64,000 bases of DNA from Anaeromassilibacillus sp001305115 (GTDB taxonomy: Bacteria > Bacillota > Clostridia > Oscillospirales > Acutalibacteraceae): contig AP031437.1 of assembly GCA_042854365.1 (NCBI GenBank), forward strand, positions 620,001 through 684,000, read 5' to 3'. This document shows positions 41,267 through 49,566 of the stretch, in pieces. The first letter of the stretch is position 1, and every line of letters starts with the position of its first letter. The position numbers and the translations under genes are program-made. Under the pieces are notes generated by a model. The model was not told the origin of the DNA. It searched no databases and saw nothing but the letters and a program-made list of their open reading frames with translations.

Positions 41267-42802
41267 TTATGTCCCGATAGAGATGATCTTTTGCACCCAA
41301 TCTTTGTAAAAGGCTTCCTCATGTGATACCAGCAACACTGTCCCTGAAAATTCACAAAGCGCCTTTTTTAGCGATTCTTTTGCCTGTATATCCAAATGAT
41401 TCGTAGGTTCGTCCAGTATTAAAAAATTGCACGGCGTTAGGGTGAGTAAACATATTTTTACTTTTGCCTGTTCACCGCCGCTGAGTGTACGGATCGCCTG
41501 CATTGCATGTTTACTGGAGATACCACAGCAGGCCAAATGTTTGCGGACCTCTTTTGTTGCCATTTGAGGGTAAGCTTCTGAAACGATTTGTAGTGGAGTC
41601 TCATCCCCATCGCGCCATATAAGATCCTGCTCAAAGTAGCCGGTTGTGACTTGTTCAGAAAATTTATAGGTTCCTCCCATTGCGGGAATTTGGCCGGTTA
41701 GAGTTTTCAGCAAGGTGGATTTTCCGATACCATTAAATCCAGTCAGAACGACTTTTTGCCCCCCGCCGATGCGAAAATCGACCTTGGATAAAACAGGAAA
41801 ATGATAACCGACGGATAATTGTTTTACCAGTAGATGTTCTGTATTTGTCAAAGGGAGTTCAGAGAAACGAAAGAATGGTTTGATTTCTTTCAGGCGGCAA
41901 TCCTCCAACCGCTCCAATCGATCGAGCTGTTTTTGCCGGCCTCTTGCCATTTTTGCTTTTCTGCCAGCGATATTTTTGCGGATAAATTCCTCGGTCTTTT
42001 GAATCTCCTTTTGCTGAGCAGAATACTGACGGATGTAATCCTCTCTTATAAGCGCTTTCTTTCGGAAAAACTCGGAATAGGTCCCATAGTATTTGACGAA
42101 ACGCTTATGGTCGATATCGCAGATTCTATTTGCAACTTTGTCCAGAAAATTATAGTCGTGCGATACAACGAAAAAGGCAGTTTCTAAATTGGATAACAAA
42201 GTAGAAAGCCACTCCACATGCTCTTTGTCCAAAAAGTTGGTAGGTTCGTCAAGCAGTAGGACGTCTGGTTTTTCAAGCAAAAGTTTTGCCAGAATAACCT
42301 TTGCCCGTTGCCCTCCACTGATTTTATCGATTGGCCGGTCGAGACCAATTGTCAGAAGCCCTAAACCACTTGCAACCTGTTCGATCTGTGTATCAATCTG
42401 ATAAAACACACTGTTTTCAAGCTGTTCCTGATACTCTGCAGCTTGGTTCAAGAGTTGCATGTCGGAATGACCATTCTCGAACGATTCGTATATCTGCATC
42501 ATTTTACGTTCGACCGCATAAAGGTTTGAAAATGCCGACTTTAAAAATGTTCGTATGGTCAAATGGCGGTCGATGTCTGCGTATTGGTCAAGATAACCTA
42601 CAGATACGTGAGGCTGCCAGATCACTTGCCCCTTGTCGGGAATGATCTGTTCTGTCAGAATCTTTATTAAGGTGCTTTTGCCGCTGCCGTTTTGACCGAC
42701 AATTCCGATATGCTCGCCTTTATTTAGGGATAGGCTGGAATCCTGATATAAGAGATTCTCTCCGAAAGAGTGTGTTAATCCTTTTATTTCTAGTAAACCC
42801 AT
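41267..42802 (-). CDS. ABC-F family ATPase, probable ribosome-protection protein
   Basis: A 511-residue soluble protein with two ATP-binding domains. Walker A motifs are GQNGSGKST (residues ~37-45) and GFNGIGKST (~354-362), signatures are ISGGQRAK and LSGGEQAK, and Walker B regions are LLLDEPTNFLD and LILDEPTNHLD, typical of ABC-F. The interdomain linker (~235-320) is strongly basic (RKNIAGRKAKMARGRQKQLD). No membrane segment is present. Antibiotic-resistance ABC-F proteins displace ribosome-bound drugs. The upstream leader peptide and stacked terminators argue for drug-inducible attenuation, as with vmlR or lsa genes. The specific drug class cannot be read. The gene looks lower in GC than its neighbours, consistent with transfer. 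Confidence 0.85.
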   Translation of the reverse strand: MGLLEIKGLTHSFGENLLYQDSSLSLNKGEHIGIVGQNGSGKSTLIKILTEQIIPDKGQVIWQPHVSVGYLDQYADIDRHLTIRTFLKSAFSNLYAVERKMMQIYESFENGHSDMQLLNQAAEYQEQLENSVFYQIDTQIEQVASGLGLLTIGLDRPIDKISGGQRAKVILAKLLLEKPDVLLLDEPTNFLDKEHVEWLSTLLSNLETAFFVVSHDYNFLDKVANRICDIDHKRFVKYYGTYSEFFRKKALIREDYIRQYSAQQKEIQKTEEFIRKNIAGRKAKMARGRQKQLDRLERLEDCRLKEIKPFFRFSELPLTNTEHLLVKQLSVGYHFPVLSKVDFRIGGGQKVVLTGFNGIGKSTLLKTLTGQIPAMGGTYKFSEQVTTGYFEQDLIWRDGDETPLQIVSEAYPQMATKEVRKHLACCGISSKHAMQAIRTLSGGEQAKVKICLLTLTPCNFLILDEPTNHLDIQAKESLKKALCEFSGTVLLVSHEEAFYKDWVQKIISIGT

Positions 42803-42835
42803 GGTTTATCAAAATCCTTTCCAGTGATAATAAAA

Positions 42836-42876
42836 AAGGCAGAAAGCGATACGCAAGGTATCGACCTTCTGCCTTT
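42836..42876 (-). terminator. Attenuator terminator T2 before the ABC-F gene
   Basis: On the minus strand AAAGGCAGAAGGTCGATACC pairs with the following GTATCGCTTTCTGCCTTT (some mismatches), closing with a TTTTTT tract 34 bases before the ABC-F start. A classic leader terminator. Confidence 0.85.
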
Positions 42877-42903
42877 CAGCCACATTTGGCGATAAATGAC
42901 AAA

Positions 42904-42933
42904 AGGCTATGGACAAAACATTGTCCATAGCCT
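42904..42933 (-). terminator. Attenuator terminator T1 before the ABC-F gene
   Basis: A perfect AGGCTATGGACAA / TTGTCCATAGCCT hairpin with a 4-base loop followed by TTTTGTC on the minus strand. It precedes T2 in the same transcript. Confidence 0.8.
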
Positions 42934-43016
42934 GAAAGCCCAAGATTCGCTAAAGAGTACAAGAAAACAAAGCAACCCTTGTTTTTCTGCGAAATCCTGT
43001 CGGGGTTACCTTATTT

Positions 43017-43087
43017 TCCGATGAAATCTAAAAGCGTGTTATATGCTGGACTCTGTACAATGTTTCATCGGATTTAATTGTACAGAG
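43017..43087 (-). promoter_or_regulatory. Mutually exclusive leader hairpins (attenuator switch)
   Basis: CTCTGTACAAT (43051-43061) pairs perfectly with ATTGTACAGAG (43077-43087). The loop of that hairpin carries TTTCATCGGA (43063-43072), which is also perfectly complementary to TCCGATGAAA at 43017-43026. The two pairings compete, and the first overlaps the leader peptide codons, so a stalled ribosome would change which one forms. Confidence 0.7.
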
Positions 43088-43134
43088 TTGATTCGCCTAC
43101 GTGGTTGATCTGTCAAATAAATGTGCATCTTCAT
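43039..43134 (-). CDS. Leader peptide of the ABC-F gene (29-31 aa)
   Basis: A short frame on the minus strand, 31 codons from the first ATG or 29 from the second ATG at 43128, which is better spaced from AAAGGAAG. The peptide starts MHIYLTDQPRRRINSV and contains three successive arginines encoded by CGT AGG CGA. It lies just after a near-consensus promoter and inside the switching hairpins, the position of drug-sensing leader peptides ahead of resistance ABC-F and erm genes. Confidence 0.65.
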   Translation of the reverse strand: MKMHIYLTDQPRRRINSVQLNPMKHCTESSI

Positions 43135-43159
43135 TCTTCCTTTGGGATTTTTCACTTTT

Positions 43160-43188
43160 ATTGTATTCTATTGAAAGGGACTTGTCAA
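43160..43188 (-). promoter_or_regulatory. Promoter of the ABC-F leader transcript
   Basis: TTGACA (43183-43188, perfect) and TACAAT (43160-43165) on the minus strand with exactly 17 bases between. The transcript would have a ~350-base leader before the ABC-F start. Confidence 0.85.
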
Positions 43189-43507
43189 TCCTTGCTGTGT
43201 TCGGAAATATAAGCGGTAGAATCGAAAGGAAATTGAGCGCTTCAAGCCTTTTACCAGAAACCACTTGTTCATAGAAGAACCACATGGTCGCCATTTTCAG
43301 TATATAGGGCGCTCCATGTTGATTGATCGAAATTCATCGTCCTTGAGAACTGCTTACTCCTTGTTTGTATCATACAATGGAACTTGCCATGCCAAAGATT
43401 CTCATACAGCGATTCCGTTTTTTCGCTTCGTACGGGTTGGCATTTCTCTACTACAAAAGCTTCTATGACCGTTTCGTAGACAATGAGAAGATTCTATATC
43501 ACAGAAA
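43189..43507. other. Intergenic region without recognised gene
   Basis: About 320 bases between the ABC-F promoter and the stop of the flavodoxin gene. A 67-codon open frame exists on the plus strand but lacks a ribosome-binding site and any motif. Confidence 0.35.
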
Positions 43508-44062
43508 TCATTTAGCATTTATACCATCCTGAACAAAAGAAAGGATCGGTTGAATGGTGCTGCGGTCGATGAAATTTACATCATTTCCGTAGGTGTCCAA
43601 AAGCTGTTGATCCTCTACGCGCAGGGTGGCCGGGTCCTTTTTTGCAAGCATATGTTGAAGCATAGCCATCATCGCGCGATGCATAACGCTCAATTTTCGA
43701 TAATTCAGTCTGCCGCGCAAATGAAAAAAGGCGGTTTGTGCCTCTAAATCGGGCGGAAAAATCTTTTTTAATGAATTGCGGATGTGCTGAACATTGGCAG
43801 GGTCGTTAGGATCGGCAATCCCACAGGTAAAAAGGATGAAGGTTTTCGGAAGAATAGAGGCATACTTCTTTAAAAAAGTGGAAAGTCCCTTTACACCGCC
43901 TGCATAAAGTCCACCTCCGTAGAGAATACAGTCATAGCGAGACAGTGTTTCGGAAGAAAGCGCTTTGACTGCATAAAGATCTGCATGTAACGCCTCTGCA
44001 ATCCAGCGCGCATAGGTCTCTGTAGAACCATACTTTGATGCGTAAACAACAATTGTCTTCAT
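43508..44062 (-). CDS. Flavodoxin-domain protein
   Basis: A 184-residue protein with a flavodoxin fold. The FMN phosphate loop is VVYASKYGSTETYARWIA (residues ~4-21), the second flavin loop is ILYGGGLYAGGVKGL (~46-60), and a third is FILFTCGIADPND (~75-87). This length and pattern match the flavodoxin/HemG-like proteins of clostridia, used as low-potential electron carriers or in protoporphyrinogen oxidation. No heme genes are nearby, so an electron-transfer role is as likely. The gene stands alone in an accessory region. Confidence 0.85.
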   Translation of the reverse strand: MKTIVVYASKYGSTETYARWIAEALHADLYAVKALSSETLSRYDCILYGGGLYAGGVKGLSTFLKKYASILPKTFILFTCGIADPNDPANVQHIRNSLKKIFPPDLEAQTAFFHLRGRLNYRKLSVMHRAMMAMLQHMLAKKDPATLRVEDQQLLDTYGNDVNFIDRSTIQPILSFVQDGINAK

Positions 44063-44084
44063 GTAGCCTCCCAGCTGTTTGGAT

Positions 44085-44312
44085 AGAAATTTTTGAGGGT
44101 ATTTTTCCTAATATCGAGAAGCCCCTATGTACAATGGAATGTTGGGCCATTCCGTTTGCGTATAAAAATGATCCACATTTACCACATAGTGGCGTAATAC
44201 CCCTTGCTTTAGCTTCGGGGGCATAAGCCACACATTTTTTGGTTCATCTGTTCTATTTGAAGGAAACGGTCGTTGAGCCGAGAATCCCCGGCTTTAGACT
44301 AGGGGAGTGTCA
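44085..44312 (+). mobile_element. IS200/IS605-family (tnpB-type) right-end remnant
   Basis: The sequence GGTCGTTGAGCCGAGAATCC followed by CCGGCTTTAG and a closing GGGGAGTGTCAA is the characteristic 3' end (omega-RNA region and terminal hairpin) of tnpB-carrying IS605-family elements in clostridia. Upstream blocks (ACCACATAGTGGCG, TACCCCTTGCTTTAGCTTCG, GGGGGCATAAGCC) also fit that pattern. No tnpB or tnpA frame is left. Its last bases supply the stop codon of the neighbouring VOC gene. Recognition is from memory of such ends. Confidence 0.65.
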
Positions 44313-44681
44313 AGGAAGGGAAATCCCTTCGATCTTTTGAAATTCCACAGTATAACCATTTGGGTCCTCCAAAAAGAAGGAATAGACCGGCTGGCTGGGG
44401 TGCTGGGCAGGGATACTCTGTGGCTGAACACCGAGTGCTAAGATACGGCGGTACTCGGCGTCTACATCGGCCCGGTTTGTACAATTGAGCGATAAACAGA
44501 GATGGCGGTGGGGAATTTCACCGTCCCCATAGGCGACAAAACCGAAGGATCCGCCATTGGCGTAAAAGATTCGCACTGTATCGGAGGCAAACACGGTGCG
44601 CAGACCGATCACTTGCGTATAAAATGCTTCGGTTGCGGATAGGTCTAGGCAAGGATAAAATGCTATACAGGAGGTTATCAT
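44310..44681 (-). CDS. VOC (glyoxalase/bleomycin-resistance fold) family protein
   Basis: A 123-residue protein with two beta-alpha-beta-beta-beta modules: CIAFYPCLDLSATEAFYTQV at the N-terminus and HRHLCLSLNCTNRADVDAEY then YSFFLEDPNGYTVEFQKIE at the C-terminus, as in VOC enzymes. The closing Glu in YTVEF is the usual metal ligand. The start at 44681 is chosen because AAGGAGG stands 9 bases upstream. The last few residues and stop codon fall in the IS-remnant end, so the natural C-terminus may have been altered. Substrate unknown. Confidence 0.85.
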   Translation of the reverse strand: MITSCIAFYPCLDLSATEAFYTQVIGLRTVFASDTVRIFYANGGSFGFVAYGDGEIPHRHLCLSLNCTNRADVDAEYRRILALGVQPQSIPAQHPSQPVYSFFLEDPNGYTVEFQKIEGISLP

Positions 44682-44699
44682 GGATGGAATCCTCCTTCC

Positions 44700-45465
44700 C
44701 ATGTACTTATGTTTTATTTTGAACGTTTACTCAAGAAAAAAGCAAAAAGAGCTTATGCAGAGCAACTTCTTGTGGGTTTATCGATCCGGAAAGGCCGCTT
44801 TTAGAAAGACACAATAAAGGAAAGCATTGGAACCGAAATGAAAACCGCAGGAGGTCCCTCAGATAAAGGGGCACAATTGATATGTGAAACAATTGTGCCA
44901 ATGCCGTTGAACACAAAATGAGCGTATAAAGCCGAATCAAAAATTGCAATGCATTTCTTTTGGAATTGGATGCCCTGTTCTTAAAAGGTAGGTTTTATAC
45001 AGGCCAGCTACCTAAATATATCTATAGAGAAAACCATTCAAAGGAAACCGCAAGAAAGGATGCTTTTGTACGATATGAGCAATAGGACGTTACAATAGCC
45101 ATCTGATCATGACGGGCCCCTTACAGCGATTTACGACTCCATAGGCGATAGGACTCGTCGATCGTTCTGTGGTTGTGATTTGATTCCGGTTATCTTTGCT
45201 ATAACGGTTTTTTGCTTATTTGTGATGGCTATATAAACGAACAACTATCAACAACTTATAGGTAGGGTATCTCCATTATCATATTAGTTAGCCGTATTTG
45301 CCTATCAGATATAGGCAAATACATGTCATAATGGTCTTGATAATCTGTCTTACTTGCCTGTATAGGAAAATTCAGCTAACAACCATGATACTTTCGCTTA
45401 ATTTAGTAGAGATCTAAAATCACTACCGTCTACAAATAGTAGACTCTACTGATCTCGAACACACT
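44700..45465. other. Long intergenic region with inverted repeats
   Basis: About 765 bases without a credible gene. A perfect 12-bp inverted repeat GTATTTGCCTAT / ATAGGCAAATAC (45294-45322, 5-base loop) and GTCTAC-AAATA-GTAGAC (45428-45444) stand out. The first may be a terminator-like or operator structure. The second lies just beyond the stop of the OppA-like gene. A 72-codon frame on the minus strand at 44731-44949 has no support. Confidence 0.45.
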
Positions 45466-47085
45466 TTAACTTTCCTTTCCTGCATGGATGAAGTCAACAC
45501 CGCCGCCATAGGGGTGATAAACAATACCGGTCACCCCAGGAGCAGAAGCAAAATAGTGGTTCTCATAGAAAAGAGGATAAAAGATGCACTGTTCGTTGAG
45601 ATAGCGCTCCATCGCTGCACAGGTGGCGGCCGCTTCCGCTCCACTTTGATTTTCCGCCTTGGATAGATTTTCATCGTAACCTGTAGAGTGCAGGCCAGCC
45701 GGGTTGTTTGGATTGTCGCTGCGGAAGAGATCGAGGACAGCCAGAGGGCCGGAGGATTCCGGAGTAATGGAACAGATTGCAATCTGATAACTTCCCGCTG
45801 CGATGCGGGAAGCCAGCTCTTTATCGCTGAGAGGTTCCATGTTGAAATAGTTGTCGAATAAAACATTCCATTCCGTCAGCATCTCATTGGCCATCAGCTT
45901 GACTTCCGGGTCATCCGAACAGAGGATGGTCACACTCGGCAGTGCTTCTAAGCCTAACTCCTGTAGGCCGGCCAGCAAAAGCTGGGCTACTGTTGAATCT
46001 TGTTGGGGATAGAACGTTTCATTTCCCACCTGTTGGCGATAATCCCGGCCGAATAGCTTGGTTTCCGGCGGAATGATATAATCCGCAACGGTTGTTCCTT
46101 TAGGGAGATGTGTGAGTACCTTTTCACGGGTAAAGGCTTGTGTAAAGGCCTTACGGATATTGAGATTACACATAACTTCATTTTGTGTATTGAAGCACAA
46201 TCCCCAGGTTGTATCTTCGAAGCCGACCACTGTGCAGCCCGCATCTTCAGCCTCTTCCACAAGTTCTGAAGGCATGGCGATTGCATCTACAGTGCCATCC
46301 GTAAGGGCAGCCACAGGGTCAGAAACATCCACCTTCTTGTTTCCGATACTAAATTTAATATCGGAGGGCAAAGGTTTGCTGTCGCCAGAGTAACTGGAAG
46401 AACGGCGCAGGTTGATATAGGAACCGTGCTCCCAGCCATAAGCGCCGTCGATTGCAAATGGTCCGTTGCACAACATCGTGGAACGCTCCAAACCATAGCG
46501 TCCACCGGTTGTAAGGAAGAATTCCTCATGGCACGGCATAAATACAGCCGATGCTGCTCGAACGGGAAAATCCTCGCACGAGTATTCCAATTGCACAGAG
46601 AGGGTACGGGCATCTACCGCGGAAACGCCCAGCTGCTCCACCGGCAGTTCGCCGGACCGGATGGCGCGTGCATTTTGGATACAGAACATAGGGCTACATG
46701 TGGATGAATTGGTTGCAGGATCGAGTGCACGCTGAAACGCATAAACAAAATCATCCGCGGTTACAGGGGTGTTGTCGTCATCGTTCCAAACAGCATCCTC
46801 CCGTAGATAAAACGTAAATTGAGTAAAATCTGTGTTGGATGACCATTTTTCTGCTACACCGGGAACTGCATTGCCATCTGCATCCAGGCGAGTCAACCCT
46901 TCGAAGAGTGCCTGAATCAATATAATGCCGGATTCATCTTCCGCGATTTGAGGGTCGAGCGTCTTTGGTTCCGAAGCCAAGTGATATTGGAAGGACTTGT
47001 TCGCATTGCTGGGTTCGCTGTCCTCGCATGCTGCCAGAGAGAGCAGCAGGACCACACATAAAATAATTGCCGCAAACCGTCTCAT
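45466..47085 (-). CDS. Peptide ABC transporter substrate-binding lipoprotein (OppA-like)
   Basis: A 539-residue family 5 extracellular solute-binding protein. The lipobox LAAC (residues ~17-20) anchors it. SBP_bac_5 phrases include YHLASEPKTLDPQIAEDESG (~34-53), LTRLDADGNAVPGVAEKWS (~63-82), FYLREDAVWNDD (~93) and the dipeptide-binding lobes with NGPFAIDGAYGWEHG (~203). It would bind oligopeptides outside the membrane for an Opp system. No permease or ATPase gene accompanies it, so it is an orphan binding protein or serves a transporter encoded elsewhere. Confidence 0.92.
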   Translation of the reverse strand: MRRFAAIILCVVLLLSLAACEDSEPSNANKSFQYHLASEPKTLDPQIAEDESGIILIQALFEGLTRLDADGNAVPGVAEKWSSNTDFTQFTFYLREDAVWNDDDNTPVTADDFVYAFQRALDPATNSSTCSPMFCIQNARAIRSGELPVEQLGVSAVDARTLSVQLEYSCEDFPVRAASAVFMPCHEEFFLTTGGRYGLERSTMLCNGPFAIDGAYGWEHGSYINLRRSSSYSGDSKPLPSDIKFSIGNKKVDVSDPVAALTDGTVDAIAMPSELVEEAEDAGCTVVGFEDTTWGLCFNTQNEVMCNLNIRKAFTQAFTREKVLTHLPKGTTVADYIIPPETKLFGRDYRQQVGNETFYPQQDSTVAQLLLAGLQELGLEALPSVTILCSDDPEVKLMANEMLTEWNVLFDNYFNMEPLSDKELASRIAAGSYQIAICSITPESSGPLAVLDLFRSDNPNNPAGLHSTGYDENLSKAENQSGAEAAATCAAMERYLNEQCIFYPLFYENHYFASAPGVTGIVYHPYGGGVDFIHAGKES

Positions 47086-47113
47086 TCCGTCACTCCTTCC
47101 GGTTTTTTCATTT

Positions 47114-47142
47114 ATTCTAGCATCTTTTCAGGGGCAATGCAA
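47114..47142 (-). promoter_or_regulatory. Predicted promoter of the OppA-like gene
   Basis: TTGCAT (47137-47142) and TAGAAT (47114-47119) on the minus strand, 17 bases apart, ~30 bases before the start codon. Confidence 0.55.
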
Positions 47143-47416
47143 TGTGGATACAGAAATGTCATAGAATCGTAAGTTTCCTGTTATGGACTGGGATGTACGG
47201 GAGGGAATCTTGCCGGAATAGAAAAGAACCTCCGCAATCGCATGAAACGCCAATCATTCGACTTTAAAGAATTTAAAAAAATCCCATGAAAAATATGGAA
47301 ACCCGCCTATACAACCCCCGTTTCATAGGGTATAATAAATGTGTAGGAAACATGCATCCTGCGAGAAATTTTTATTACAATGGAAGAAATCCAAAACTTG
47401 AATGGAGGTTAAACAG
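47143..47416. other. Divergent intergenic region upstream of dfx
   Basis: About 270 bases between the OppA-like gene promoter and desulfoferrodoxin. A TATAAT at 47333-47338 (line of GGGTATAATAAATG) is a likely -10 for desulfoferrodoxin, but its -35 is poor. No operator was recognised. Confidence 0.4.
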
Positions 47417-47803
47417 ATGAGCCAGAGAGTAAAATTTTATATTTGTAAGCATTGTGGGAATATCGTAGGATTGATTAACAATGCTGGTGTGCCGCTGGTT
47501 TGCTGTGGGGAGAAGATGAGCGAATTGGTTCCCAATACCACAGAGGGCGCAACAGAGAAGCACCTGCCGGTTGTTGAAGTGGATGGAAATATTGTAAATG
47601 TCCATGTAGGAAGTGTAGAGCATCCGTCTACAGAAGAGCATTACATCGCTTGGGTATATCTGGAGACAGCGCATGGTGGACAGCGCAAGGTCATTAAGCC
47701 GGGCGAGAAGCCGTCGGTGTCGTTTGCCTTGCAGGACGATGAGCTGATTGCTGTCTACGCATATTGCAATCTGCACGGCCTATGGAAGACCGAGATGAAA
47801 TAA
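47417..47803 (+). CDS. dfx: Desulfoferrodoxin (superoxide reductase)
   Basis: A 128-residue protein. The N-terminal desulforedoxin-like domain has CKHCGN (residues ~10-15) and VCCGEKM (~29-35), the Cx2C...CC iron site. The catalytic superoxide-reductase domain has EKHLPVVEVDGNIVNVHVGS with the histidine ligands, EEHYIAW and the closing YCNLHGLWK (Cys and His ligands). It reduces superoxide to peroxide without making oxygen, an anaerobe's defence. GGAGG lies 9 bases before the ATG. Single gene with a terminator. Confidence 0.96.
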   Translation: MSQRVKFYICKHCGNIVGLINNAGVPLVCCGEKMSELVPNTTEGATEKHLPVVEVDGNIVNVHVGSVEHPSTEEHYIAWVYLETAHGGQRKVIKPGEKPSVSFALQDDELIAVYAYCNLHGLWKTEMK

Positions 47804-47835
47804 TTCGTCCGAGATCCATACATATATAGAAAAAA

Positions 47836-47865
47836 GGCGTTTCCCTGCTGGGAAACGCCTTTTTT
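47836..47865. terminator. Terminator between dfx and gpmI
   Basis: A 10-bp perfect stem GGCGTTTCCC / GGGAAACGCC with a 4-base loop, flanked by AAAAA and TTTTTT, so it acts both ways. The next ~135 bases to gpmI hold nothing recognisable. Confidence 0.92.
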
Positions 47866-48004
47866 CATTTGGAGGACGGATTATTGAATATATTGCGGAG
47901 ATTCAATGCCAGAAAACACCCGGCATGCTTGCTTCTCCGCAAGTTTGGAACGGGAGCCTGTTTCCTCCCGTTCCCTCTAACGCTATAAACGGGAACAGCC
48001 GTGT

Positions 48005-49525
48005 TTATTCCTCGATAAGAGAACGGCCGTCCATCTCCGCAGGCTGGGGTAAACCCAGAATCTGCAGCATAGTGGGAGCAATGTCGGCAAGGCGCCCGCC
48101 TTGGCGCAGCTTTTTGCAGGGATAGCCGACTACGCAGAACGGAACAGGGTTGGTAGTATGCGCAGTGAACGGGGAGCCATCTTCCTCGTACATCTTGTCC
48201 GCATTGCCATGGTCCGCTGTAATCAGCGCCACACCGTTCATTTTTGCAATCGCGTCAAGGACGCGGCCCACACAGGTATCGACTGCCTCGACAGCGGCCT
48301 TAGCAGCGCCAAAAACGCCGGTATGGCCGACCATATCGCAGTTTGCATAGTTCAAAATAATCACATCATATTTGCCGGATTCGATGCGCTCAATCAGTTT
48401 ATCAGTGACCTCATAAGCGCTCATTTCTGGCTGTAAATCATATGTGGCCACCTTCGGAGAGTTGACCAATACGCGATCTTCATTCGGGTATTGCTTTTCA
48501 ACACCCCCATTGAAGAAAAAGGTCACATGGGCATATTTCTCTGTCTCTGCAATACGCAGCTGTGTCAAACCCTTGTCGGAGATGTATTCGCCGAAAGTAT
48601 TCGTCAAACTCTGCGGCTTAAAGGCCACAAGAACGTTTGGCATGGTTGCATCGTACTGCGTCATGCAGACATACTTAACCGGGAAGAAGCCCTTTTTGCG
48701 TTCAAAGCCTGTAAACTCCGGATCGACAAACGTACGGGTAATCTCTCTCGCGCGATCCGGACGGAAATTGAAGAAGATAATGGAATCTTCTGCACCAATT
48801 TCTGCGCCCTGTGCACAAACAGTTGGTACTACAAACTCATCGGTGACATTTTCCTTATAGGAATCCTCCACCGCCTGAACTGGATCGGGGCACTGGATGC
48901 CCTCTCCATATACCATCGCGGCATAGGCTTTTTCAACACGTTCCCAACGGTTGTCGCGGTCCATTGCGTAGTAACGGCCCATCACAGTGGCAATCTCACC
49001 GACACCGATCTCTTTGAGCTTTGCGGCACAATCGGCCACATAATCCTTACCAGAGGAAGGCGGCACATCGCGGCCGTCAAGCAGAGCATGGATATAGACC
49101 TTTTTCAGGCCACGGCGCTTAGCGAGTTCCACCAATGCATACAAATGGGAATTGTGGCTGTGCACACCGCCGTCGGACAACAACCCAATCAAATGCAGAG
49201 CGGTCTTTTTCGCAATGGCATTGTCCACCGCAGAAATAAAAGCAGAATTTTCAAAGAAATTGCCATCTTGAATGGACTTGGTGATGCGGGTCAGCTCCTG
49301 ATAAACAATGCGGCCGGCGCCAATGTTGGTGTGTCCGACTTCGGAGTTCCCCATCTGTCCATCCGGCAGGCCGACGTCCATTCCGGATGCTCCGATCTGT
49401 GTAATCGGATTGCTGCCAAAGATACGGTCCAGATTAGGCTTATTGGCTGCTTTGATTGCGTTGCCGTAATCGCCAGCAATACCAAAGCCATCCAAAATCA
49501 TTAAAATCAGAGGTTTTTTACTCAT
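48005..49525 (-). CDS. gpmI: Phosphoglycerate mutase, 2,3-bisphosphoglycerate-independent
   Basis: A 506-residue alkaline-phosphatase-superfamily enzyme. MILDGFGIAGDYGNAIKAAN (residues ~9-28) gives the first metal Asp, and QMGNSEVGHTNIGAGR (~57-72) holds the phosphorylated Ser. ALLDGRDVPP, FFNFRPDRAREITR, NYANCDMVGHTG and ADHGNADKM provide the remaining Mn ligands. It interconverts 3- and 2-phosphoglycerate in glycolysis. Third gene of the pgk-tpiA-gpmI operon. Confidence 0.97.
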   Translation of the reverse strand: MSKKPLILMILDGFGIAGDYGNAIKAANKPNLDRIFGSNPITQIGASGMDVGLPDGQMGNSEVGHTNIGAGRIVYQELTRITKSIQDGNFFENSAFISAVDNAIAKKTALHLIGLLSDGGVHSHNSHLYALVELAKRRGLKKVYIHALLDGRDVPPSSGKDYVADCAAKLKEIGVGEIATVMGRYYAMDRDNRWERVEKAYAAMVYGEGIQCPDPVQAVEDSYKENVTDEFVVPTVCAQGAEIGAEDSIIFFNFRPDRAREITRTFVDPEFTGFERKKGFFPVKYVCMTQYDATMPNVLVAFKPQSLTNTFGEYISDKGLTQLRIAETEKYAHVTFFFNGGVEKQYPNEDRVLVNSPKVATYDLQPEMSAYEVTDKLIERIESGKYDVIILNYANCDMVGHTGVFGAAKAAVEAVDTCVGRVLDAIAKMNGVALITADHGNADKMYEEDGSPFTAHTTNPVPFCVVGYPCKKLRQGGRLADIAPTMLQILGLPQPAEMDGRSLIEE

Positions 49526-49566
49526 GAGTTATTCGATCTCCTACTCTTTTCAAAACTGCAAGGGAA

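Noticed and set aside
44731..44949. 72-codon frame on the minus strand
   Set aside because: No ribosome-binding site and no motif; lies in an otherwise empty gap.
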